Below are positions 55,423 to 64,000 of a stretch of DNA of 64,000 bases, piece after piece. Below the pieces are notes generated by a model, which saw only the letters and a list, made by a program, of their open reading frames with translations, was not told the origin of the DNA and did not search any database. The DNA lies in NCBI GenBank assembly GCA_951812925.1, contig OX638370.1, positions 36,211,948 to 36,275,947 of the forward strand, in the 5' to 3' direction. Numbering within the stretch: position 1 is the first letter of the stretch; each line of letters opens with the position of its first letter. Made by a program: the position numbers and the translations under genes. The DNA is from Calliopum simillimum (taxonomy: Eukaryota; Arthropoda; Insecta; Diptera; Lauxaniidae).

Positions 55423-55536
55423 AAGGGTGATCAAATAAGTAGGAGGTCCAACTGGGTTGTTTTGACAGCTGTTATGTGCCAAATGGCTTTTCCATATGAC
55501 GTTTGTTTTCAGTATTCAATACGACTCAATAATTTT

Positions 55537-57560
55537 TTATTTTTTTTTTTTTAATGCTTGAAATCATTTATTGAAACTTCTCATCTTAGGAGACTAACAA
55601 TAAGTTTAAAAATCTTAATCCTAAATAACATTATTATACATAATTAATCCTATACATAATTTTGTGTTCAATGTGTCTCCAGAGTTAATAGGGACTTGTA
55701 CATCCTAGGATTTCGGCAAACGCGCAGAAGAACGCAGTTGTTGTACGTTCAGTCTTCTCACAAACATGCTGCCTGCCTAGCAGGATGTTTGAATGAAAAG
55801 AACTCCGTACAAATTTGCGCCAGTAGTTCCGGCTGCATGTGTAGCAGGAACAAGAAATATAAGAAAGAGTACGCGCCAGATACCGGCTGCATACAAAATT
55901 TAGAATTCAGTCAGCTTAACATAGCTAATTGCTAACGATATTCATAGCAGGACGATTCTTTCTTTTTAGTCTCGAGAAATTGTTTAAATTTTTTAACCTC
56001 CGTGCCAATGGATTAGGATGATACAACAATCTTGCAACGTAACTTTGCTTGTATTTGTTGATTTCGTCTTTGACCAAGGGGATTCAAAGGTCCCGATGTA
56101 TGTTTTCGTTCCGTATATACCATGGAGCACCTGTCGTGATTCTTAGAATTTTTGACTGAGTCCGCTGTATTAGTTCAATGTTCGAGGAGCTGGCATTACC
56201 CCATAACTGTATACCATATAACCAAATTGGCTTAATGATGGATTGATATAAAAGAATTTTATATTCAAGTTTCAGACGAGACCGATGATTAATGAGCCAG
56301 TGTAGACTGGAGGCTTTTAGCTTAACCTGCGGTATTTTTTTCTTCAATGTGCTTTCGCCACGATAGCCGTTTGTCCAAATGAATACCTAAATATGTGACG
56401 TTTTCGCATTGAGGTATTGATTTATTGTTTAATGTGATAGCCGGGCATTCACCTCGTCTAACAGTAAAAGTAACCTGCTTACATTTTTGTTCGTTTACTT
56501 TTATGCGCCATAATAGCAACCATTCTTCGATTGAATTTAAATGAAGTTGGAGTTTTCGAGCCGCTTCTAGGGGACACCGGCTACAGCTTATAACTGCCGT
56601 ATCGTCTGCGAAAGTAGATAGGGTAGTGCCTGTGATAATAGGTAAATCAGAGGTATAGAGTAAGTACAGAAAAGGACCCAGAACGCTTCCTTGAGGAACA
56701 CCTGCATTTATTTTTAAAGGAGATGAAATAAAACTGTTGTGTTTTATTCTAAAATGCCTGCTTTCCAGGTAAGAAATAAATGTTTTATGAACGTTAGAAG
56801 ACAATACGTGTTTAATTTTATTGACTTGACCTTCATGCCATACTTTATCAAATGCTTGGGCTACGTCGAGAAAAACTGCCGTACAATATTCTCTTTGCTC
56901 CTTATTTCATTTGTTATTCTATTAACCTGCTCGATTGTTCCGTGTTGTTTCCGGAAACCGAATTGGTGGGCCGGTAATAAATTTTTATCAGTTACATACG
57001 GTATAAGCTTTGACAGAATTAATTTTTCAAATAGCTTGGATAAGCATGGTAAAAGACTGATGGGTCTATATGAAGAAGGTAATGTACGATCTTTTCCAGG
57101 TTTTGGAATCATGGTGATTAATGAGATTTTCCATGCTATTGGGTAATGCCCATACTGAATGATAGCATTAAAAAGTCTAGTCAAAAAGACTAAAGCTGCA
57201 TTTGGCAGTTCTTTTATCATTTTAGGAGTTATATAATCGCACCCAGGGGCTTTTGTCGGACACATTTCTTGAACTAAATCCTTTAAATTGCTAGTGTAAA
57301 AACATCGCTGTTAATTGACAAAATAGGTGGTATAACGCCTTGAATAGGAGGGTTTGGTTGAAAAACTGTGCTCAAGTGATTTGCAAAAGCATCAGATTTT
57401 TCTTCATCACTTCGAGCCCAGTTTCCAAGAGAGGCTCTAATCGGCAGATCACTTTCGATTGGAGTCCTAATTTTTCTACTAGCTTTCCACAAAGACTGTT
57501 TGCCATTTTTATTGGGGTCTAGCTTTGAGACAAATTTTTCCTGGTCTAAATATTCTTTAC
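55537..57560 (-). mobile_element. Jockey-type non-LTR retrotransposon (5'-truncated)
   Basis: It lies in minus orientation, with a 3' poly(A) (plus-strand T run at 55,537-55,551) and an AATAAA signal just upstream of it. It encodes RT but no RNase H. The endonuclease region is missing. Target duplications are not clear. Insertion is just upstream of the DD41D start codon. Confidence 0.85.
55930..57492 (-). pseudogene. Jockey-type reverse transcriptase, frameshifted
   Basis: Four blocks on the minus strand. (1) 57,492-57,283: FANHLSTVFQPNPP. (2) 57,265-56,861: KAPGCDYITPKMIKELP, MIPKPGKDRTLPSSYRPISL, HQFGFRKQHGTIEQ, the RT fingers. (3) 56,804-56,322: GVPQGSVLGPFLYLLY and the catalytic TFADDTAV, then TYLGIHLDKRLSWRKHI. 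(4) 56,347-56,084: IIKPIWLYGIQLWG, the thumb. About three frameshifts separate them. FADD is intact. No RNase H follows, which separates it from the LOA/I-type LINEs here. Confidence 0.88.
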
Positions 57561-57573
57561 TGTTTAATCAATC

Positions 57574-58640
57574 ATGAATAAACTTACTTCTGAACAATGT
57601 TTATTAATTGTGGAAACTTACTACCAAAATCAGTCATCGGTTAGAGAATGTTATAGCTTTCTTCAACATCATTTTGGTCGTTATGAGCGTCCAACTGAGC
57701 GCACTATTCGAAACACCATCACCAGATTTCGAAGCAATTTTACACTACTAGACATTCATCATTCAACCAGAGTGCATAGAGCCCGTAATTTAGAGAATAT
57801 TGCTGCAGTCGCAGAGAGTGTTTGTGAAAACCGTGAACAAACCATTCGCCGCCGATCTCAGGCTTTGGACATCTCTTATGAATCATTGTGGCATATCTTG
57901 AGGCGTAATCTTGGTCTGAAGGCCTATAAAATACAGCTCGTACAAGAGTTGAAGCTATCTGGTTTTAATTTCGGTTTATGGGCCTTACAACAACTTCAAA
58001 TTGATCAATTATTTTATCGAAAAATTGTGTTTAGCGACAAAGCTCATTTCTGGTTGAAGCAGTCCAACAGCTTCCAATGTATCCCGATAAATGTACTGTG
58101 TGGTGTGGTTTATGGGCAGGAGGTATCATCGCACCGTATTTTTTCTAAAATGCGAATGGAGCCCGTGTTCCGGTCAATGGTGCTCGCTACAGAGCAATGA
58201 TCAATGAATTTTTGTTGCCAAAATTCAGGATATTAGTGAAGCCGACCTCTGGTTTCAACAAGATGGCGCAACATGCCATACAGCTGTGGAAACAATCGCT
58301 TTATTGAGGGAAACGTTCGATGTAAACATCATCTCAAGAAATGTTCCTATTAATTGGCCACCAAGATCATGTGATTTGACGCCGTTGGATTTCTTTGGGG
58401 ATATGTTAAATCACTTGTTTATGTCGACAAACCTGAAACTAATGACGCTTTGGAAACCAACATAACTCGTGTTATTCAAGGAATACCGGCCGATATGCTC
58501 AAAAGAGTTGTCGAAAATTGAGCCCACAGAATGAACCATTTATGAGCTAGTCGTGGGCAACATTTAAACGAAATAATTTTTAAACATTGCGTTGTAGGAA
58601 CCGAACTATCATTTCAAATAAAGATTTGTATTAATACATT
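57574..58640 (+). pseudogene. DD41D transposase, frameshifted
   Basis: The first 208 codons are open, from MNKLTSEQCLLIVETYYQNQ. They include an HTH (ERTIRNTITRF), a second HTH (RRRSQALDISYESLWHILRR), KAYKIQLVQEL and the first catalytic Asp (FSDKAHFWL). A frameshift near 58,196 leads to YRAMINEFLLPK; another near 58,235 restores the catalytic part (WFQQDGATCH, WPPRSCDLTPLDFF). The second and third Asp are 41 residues apart, by direct codon count. A further shift gives SLVYVDKPETNDALE, NITRVIQGIPADML and a stop. It is inactive. Confidence 0.88.
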
Positions 58641-58664
58641 AATTTTTATATATTTTATTTAGAA

Positions 58665-58915
58665 AACAAGTAGGATGCTCATTTTGTTCATTTTCAATCC
58701 CACGAGTTAACTTTGAGTACGAAGTCAGTGTACCGAATTTCATTGAATTATCTAGCTCAGTTTTCCCAAAAAATGTATTTCCACACACAGCCAGACAGAC
58801 GAATATGGCTACATCAACTCAAGAAGTGACGCTGATCAAAAATATATATACTTTTCTATATCTGCCACGCCTCCTTCTCTGCGTTACAAACGGAAGGACA
58901 AACTGAATATCAAAT
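58665..58915 (+). mobile_element. DINE-like repeat, copy I (3' part)
   Basis: It begins in the TTCATTTTCAATCCCACGAG block and runs through ACACAGCCAGACAGACG, GACGCTGATCAAAAATATA and CTTCTCTGCGTTACAAACGG. It stops at AACTGAATATC, without the terminal GGGTGTAGGGTATA. Confidence 0.7.
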
Positions 58916-58984
58916 GAAATTCAAGCAAAGTCCTTGATGAAAAATAAAACGACTTTGTTTATGATGTTCTTTTAAGTTAAGCCC

Positions 58985-59484
58985 CCCACGCTAAATTTAT
59001 TTATAGCCCTCAGTGTTTGGGTGAAATTTAGTTGGATGATCTCAAAAAACTCTTTCAGTATAGCATTTTGAAACTTTTGCTTATATGGGATGTGCCACAC
59101 ACTCTTGACCGAATTCATCTAGTTTTTGCTCAGAGCTTACGCTAACTATTCCTAGTATTTATGTTTATTTTGGTTGCATTGTTGTGAAAAATATTCTTGA
59201 AGATGCATTTTGAATATATTTTTTGTATGGGCGGTAGGCATGGCCTTTGACCTTTTTCGCTCATTTTCAATCACTCGAGCTCACTTTGGTGACGGAGGCA
59301 GAGTACCAAATTTCATTGAATTAACTTGCACAGCCAGCCAGACAGGCAGACGGACATGGCTATATCGACTCAGAAGGTGGCGCTGATCAAGAATATATAA
59401 ACTTTTCCATACCTGCCACGCCTCTTTCTCTGCGTTATAAACGAAAGGACAAAGTAAATATACCATACACCCAGGGTATAAAAA
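58985..59484 (+). mobile_element. DINE-like repeat, copy J (5' end missing)
   Basis: It contains one ATATGGGATGTGCCACAC unit, GTATGGGCGGTAGGCATGGC, CAGCCAGCCAGACAGGCAGA, the CTCAGAAGGTGGCGCTGATC block and a tail ACACCCAGGGTATAAAAAC. It is adjacent to copy I, possibly the product of a rearranged tandem. Confidence 0.7.
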
Positions 59485-59817
59485 CATTGACCTATAGAAA
59501 GCCGGAAAAACCAAGCGTTTGTTTTTGGTCACCATTTGTTTTATGACCTTAAAAAAATGCCGCATGGGTTCTGAAACTTTCTTCGATGAGAAGAAGATAT
59601 CACTTATTTGGCTTGTTTAAGAGCACTGGAGAAAGCAATTTTCGGTGAATGCTTATGGATGGAATGCTTTGACTTAGCTGCATAATGGCAACACGCACGC
59701 GAATCACCATGTTGATTTCTTGCTATCACAAGTCACAAGTGAAGCGAAACTCAGGATACTTGAAGGACATTGCTTTTTTTAATAGTTGGCAGACAAAGTT
59801 GTCCAAACATCTTATGG

Positions 59818-60176
59818 TGGAATTAGCCAAGAAGTAGCGTTTCGTAATGTGACATCGGTCAAAATCTATCAAATGGCAGAAGCGCGTAAGCGATTAGTGA
59901 AATCGTAAAGTAGCGGTACGCAACTTTGAGACCTGTTGAAATTAGATTTTCAAACGTCGCGCTACGTTGACAATTCATTCAAATGAAAGTTTTTGAACAA
60001 ATGAATTAAAATAAGAATGACAATGGATACTTGTTTACAAAAACTGGAATTTTTCAAGTAATTTTTAAGTTGTAAGGTGACATTTCGAACGCTGCCTACC
60101 GTTTTCACTAATCGATGCTACGTTAACAAGCAACCGTGACGTTACGTTACGAAACGCTACTTCTTGGCTAATTCCA
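59818..60176. mobile_element. MITE with GGAATTAGCCAAGAAGTAGC ends (359 bp)
   Basis: A ~30-bp near-perfect terminal inverted repeat (TGGAATTAGCCAAGAAGTAG, continuing CGTTTCGTAA, mirrored at the right end). Inner parts of the arms also pair (GCGATTAGTGAAATCG on the left; TTTTCACTAATCGATG on the right). Target duplication is unclear. No coding capacity. Confidence 0.75.
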
Positions 60177-61600
60177 ACTTTAAATGTGTCTGTCCCTTTT
60201 GTTTTGCTGTTTAAAAATAAGTGCCACCCTGGTGTTTCACATGTTTTGCCACTACTGCACCCAAAAAGAATGCATTGTTTTTTTTTGTTTTGTTTTCTTG
60301 TAAGGGGTCATCTCTTCGCATTCATTTCTCTCTTTGCGCATGCGCAGCACTTAGCACGCAGTCATAAATTCTTCACACCTAATGATTATCATCGCATCCC
60401 AATGCATTTTGCCTAAGCATTGCGCATGTTTTCCAAATGGTCCCCCCTCCACTCCACTTGAGTGTTTATTCATTTCTTGTTGTTGTTGTTTTATCTTTTG
60501 CATTCAATTTTAAATACTTAATTATTATCATTCATATTTTCAAATGTGGACAGGCCATTCGTGCGGTTCTCCACCACTTGGTTCTTGGTCAAGCCACATA
60601 GGTAGATATGATACGGGCAGGCAGGTAACACCACCATGCAACAAAATGCAACCTGTTGGACTTGTCTGATATACATTTTATATGTATGCATGTATGCGTG
60701 TTTAGATTTGTGTATATGTTAGTATTTCGTTTTGGCATGGTGTAAATATCTCTAGTGTTATCGTTGTTGTTGTTGTTGTTGCTGCTCCAACTGATAGTGT
60801 TAATTTTAACATTACGCCATAAGTGGGGTGTTCAGTGGTGGTTACTGCTGTGTGCGTCATTTTGTCTTTTATTACCCCCATTGGCAGAGCAGCAGCGCAT
60901 AAATGTGAATTTTAGTGTTGGTTGCCCCCTGTTGCATTAATTTCCGAATAAAATTAATTATCACTCGGCACTTTAATTGAAGTCAATTGTTAACTGAAGT
61001 TGTTGTTTTTTTGTTATTTAATACGAAGGAGTTCATTGGATTTAAGAAAATTATGGTAAAATGTTAAGGAAATAGTTGAGCAATTCCGCAACGAACAAAC
61101 CGTACCAATATAGTAGAAAGTTCTAGCGGAAGGGGCATGCGTCAAAAATAAGTCTTGAGTGCCAAGTGGATTTGATGAAAGTCGTCCACTGAGGCTAAGT
61201 ATTTTTTATGAGAAAGTAGTGTCAAAGCGGTTTACACTGATTTCTGAGGCATCCACTATCCATTCTGATGCTTATTTCCGATTTTATAACTGCTATTATA
61301 TGTAGCAAATTTTTGGACTACGCGGCCCTGCACGACGAGAAAGCTTTCTGTAATGTTCTAGTTTTATTAGCCCCAAACTATCAGGTATTAAAAAATTTTC
61401 TTTTCTTAATTGAAAACATTGTTCGGCACAAATGGCGGTAAGTTCAAATCTTGCGTCAACTATGGGACATCCTTTATGTCGTACGTTTTTATACAGCGTG
61501 GCACCCCAGGATGTATTAGGTATCTTACCCAAATGTACGACGTGGTATTTAATGTGTTAAGGGTGTACATTAATCAAAGTTGGAATCGCTGATTATAAAA
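60177..61600. other. Unassigned, more complex DNA with (GTT)n patches
   Basis: Less repetitive than its surroundings. (TTG)n runs at about 60,478 and 60,763. Frames of 60-78 codons lack motifs. Possibly single-copy host sequence, but no exon can be supported. Confidence 0.35.
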
Positions 61601-62239
61601 ATGTAAAAATCATACAATGGATTTTATAGATCTATCGCACTTGAAGTTCTGGAATATAGAGAAGATGAACAAAATCGATACGACAAGCACGTTGTTCAAA
61701 TAAAATATCTTAATGGGACGAATCCTAAGTCTCCCGAATAAAATGATATGTTTTATAAAATCGAAAAGAATTGACATCGTTTTTTGTTTGGCAAAATGGG
61801 TTAATAGATAAATAGTTTTCATAGATTTTCTAAGGAAAGTAATAAAATATGTAAATGAAATAAGAATTAAAATAGCCATTTTAAATGTATTTGTTGATGC
61901 TTATTCCGAATACGGTCTCAAAATTGCTGTATCTCTTATGATTTTTAAGATATCGTAGCTTAAAGTGCAAAAGATACCATTTTTTGCTATTTTGGAAGCA
62001 ATATAACAAGACTATGCTATTTTTAGCTATATTACGTAATATGGTGGCTGACAGTTTCACTTCTTTTCTTGAAAACTTAATTTTAATTATGTCGATTTTT
62101 TCTTTTTTCCAGTGAAATATTGTGAACTGAAATATTGCAGAAAACGTGTTTTTTGGATTTTTTTAACTTTAAAGGATATATGTATATCCGAGAAAAAAAA
62201 TATCGGTATAACTCAAATTACGTTTTAAAGAAAAAGGCT
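61601..62239. repeat. Fragment related to the centre of foldback F4
   Basis: CAAAATTGCTGTATCTCTTA, then a GATATC/TTAAAAAA segment at 61,915-61,985, parallels 31,868-31,930 in F4, with similar spacing to a TTTCTT...GAAAA stretch. Strongly diverged. Confidence 0.4.
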
Positions 62240-63650
62240 GAAGCTTTCAACAATCATATCAAGTTTCATAGCTAAAACGGCGTTTTCGTTTTGGCCAGAA
62301 TCCTGCATGTTGCCTTCGGATGTCCGAAGCAAGTTTTTCGCTTACCCTGTTTAGAAGCACTTTTGTCAGTACTTTTGATGGTACTGAGAGCAGAGTTATT
62401 CCTTTATAATTTCGGCACTCGCTTAGGTCACCTTTTTTCGAAAATTTGACTAGCATGCCATGTAGCCAATCTTTTGGCAAACGCTCTTTGCTCCAGATTC
62501 TGGAAATCAGAGGATGAAGAATTTTAGCTGATGTAATGGGATATGCTTTAAGCAGTTCAGTTGTTTATTTGATCTATACCGGCGGTCTTGTTGTCTTTTT
62601 TATGCTTTGGATAGCTTTCGCTATTGTGTTGTGTTTGTATTCGACTACTACTGAGGGTCACTGCGGCAGTTGTAGTTGGTGATTTTGGTTGCGGGAATGT
62701 GGTAGATGTGGGATTCAGTATGTCTCAAAACTACTCTTTCCATCTCCTTAGTTGGTCGTCCGCAGATGTAAAGAGATTTCCGTTTTTGTCTTTGATTGGT
62801 ATTTTCTGCTAGATAGTCTGCGGTTGATATCGTAAAGCTGCCTGAGATTTTGAGTATTTGAAGCACTTTCGGCTTCGCTCGCGAAGTCATTATACATTCT
62901 TCTTTTGTCTTTATCTTGAACGCCTGACTTCTTTGTTAAGAGAGTTAAAGACCTTTTCGGCGTTGTTCTTTTGCGCTCTAGCGTTAGCGTCACCACTTAG
63001 TTTTTCGCGCTTCTTCTTTTTTCAAGAAGACACTACGTTTTCTACCTCATCCAGTGTTTCTTAGTCGAGGGTCAGAACCCAAGTATTTTTTCACTGGAGT
63101 TTAAGAAAGCAGCCTTAGCGGCACTGCATGATGTTTCAATGTTTCCATCACAATAACGGGGTTGTTTTAAGTTCTTCAACGAAAGACATGTGGATCTCGT
63201 CGTTCTTTAGCTTAAGCACGTCGAATTTTTTTTTGCCACGGATTGATTACTGGTACGTTTAATAACAGAAAGTTTTAGACGAATGACCGCAACGAAACGG
63301 TGGTGATCGGAGCCTATGTCAGTGGTCCTCTTTATTCGTACGTCCAGAAGACTCCCTCTTCATTTTCTGCTAATGCAGAAATGACCGATTTGGTTTTCAG
63401 TGATGTTGTCTGGAGACACCAAAGTAGCTTTATGACATGTTTTGTGTGGGAAAAGAGTACAACAAGACAGGCTGCATTGCAGGCGTCTCCATTGTCGTTT
63501 CTCGTTCCCAAACCATGTCTTCTAATCACGTGTTCAAGGTTAAGGTTTTCTGTGCCTATTTGACATTCAAATCACCTATAACATTATGATATCGTTCTTG
63601 TGAGCACTGTTAATCGCGCAGTGCAGATTCATGGACTCGGAATCTATTTT
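62240..63650 (-). pseudogene. RTE-type non-LTR retrotransposon remnant (endonuclease, linker, start of RT)
   Basis: Minus strand, many frameshifts. Endonuclease: IGDLNV (about 63,580), RRHGLGTRNDNG (about 63,520), LDVRIKRTTDIGSDHH (about 63,330), holding the Asp-His end of the EEP active site. Linker: IKDKNGNLFTSADDQLRRWK (about 62,800). RT start: ISRIWSKERLPKDW, VKFSKKGDLSECRNYKGITL, LLNRVSEKLASDIRRQHAGF (62,480-62,270). The RT active site and 3' end are missing. The RTE assignment comes from the order and wording of these blocks. Confidence 0.75.
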
Positions 63651-64000
63651 GGACCTCGCTTCCCATGTAGATAACATTTAAAATATTATGAAACTTTGTA
63701 CATAGATGTTTGTTGTGAAGGTATCCGGACAAATAACATCCCAAAATAATAAAATTTGTCATACCTCTAAAGCTGTTTATATGAAAGGAGATGTAATTAT
63801 AGTGGTGCGTCATCCAACCTCATTCATTAAGGTAACTGCCTCATGCAATGCAATGAGGCACGATTGCTCGATTTCGAAGCCTCATGGGTACAGTCCCATT
63901 TTTGATAATCTCCCAGTTGAACTTCTTAGCTGATTTCAATGAAATCAAAACTACAAATGCATGAATACATAAATGAGTTTATCACTCTTTATTACTCTCG
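63651..64000. other. Unassigned DNA at the right edge
   Basis: No motif is recognised in the 67-75-codon frames here. It may include further decayed endonuclease sequence of the RTE element, but I cannot show it. Confidence 0.3.

Larger units (their letters stand above)
55423..58660 (+). mobile_element. DD41D (rosa/Visitor-type) Tc1/mariner element, split by a jockey LINE
   Basis: The left end AAGGGTGATCAAATAAGTAG lies after TA at 55,421-55,422. A 5' leader with GTTTTGACAGCTGTTATG follows. A LINE occupies about 55,537-57,560. The transposase then begins at 57,574. The right TIR is not recognised; sequence runs into DINE copy I near 58,665. Without the LINE the element is about 1.2 kb, normal for this superfamily. 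Confidence 0.75.

Noticed and set aside
61296..61592. Overlapping frames of 60-78 codons on both strands
   Set aside because: No similarity recognised and both strands open; could be chance.

Overview
This looks like AT-rich, TE-saturated nuclear DNA of a higher dipteran (a schizophoran fly). I infer that from the mix of elements: mariner, maT and DD41D transposons, RNase H-bearing non-LTR elements of LOA/I type, a jockey-type LINE, a decayed RTE LINE, a Ty1/copia fragment, and a dispersed repeat whose 3' part (ATGGCTATATCGACTCAGGA, then GACGCTGATCAAGAATATA) resembles DINE-1/Helentron sequence of flies. No host protein-coding exon can be supported. Nearly every recognisable open frame belongs to a broken transposon or to a stop-free satellite.

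Layout. 0-6 kb: a hAT-like foldback arm split by a maT (DD37D) transposase remnant, then DINE-like copies, one with a deleted mariner inside. 6.4-9.9 kb: a mariner fragment, then a TIR element carrying a 2.1-kb hAT-like foldback with an 8-bp target duplication. 10.9-13.7 kb: a nested structure in which a TIR element with tRNA-like Pol III boxes holds a DINE-like element, which holds a second copy of the same Pol III-box element in reverse. 13.9-15.7 kb: LOA-type LINE. 17.2-18.8 kb: LINE 3' end and two pentanucleotide satellites. 18.8-21 kb: DINE-like element with a 1.5-kb hAT foldback. 23-30 kb: mariner remnant, another tRNA-like repeat, several palindromic MITEs and a possible small coding remnant. 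30.9-32.7 and 35.8-37.3 kb: giant palindromes. 34-35.2 kb: hAT-like element holding a minisatellite and a DINE copy. 37.6-39 kb: ~240-bp satellite. 40.4-42.7 kb: LOA-type LINE interrupted by a mariner. 42.9-44.7 kb: copia remnant. 45.6-46.6 kb: mariner with both ends. 49.3-50.2 kb: pogo-like element. 50.9-52.1 kb: LINE 3' end. 52.3-54.1 kb: minisatellite split by DINE. 55.4-58.7 kb: DD41D transposon with a jockey LINE inside. 58.7-59.5 kb: DINE pieces. 62.2-63.7 kb: RTE remnant.

How the pieces interact. The window is mostly a record of nested insertions. Several can be dated relative to each other, because the uninterrupted target can be read from flanking sequence or from a sister copy. Two features stand out: (1) TIR elements carrying internal Pol III A/B-box motifs and oligo-T runs, in more than one repeat family; (2) an abundance of near-full-length palindromic (foldback) elements, some with hAT-type 8-bp target duplications. 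All comparisons were made by eye; family names are motif-based and no database was searched.
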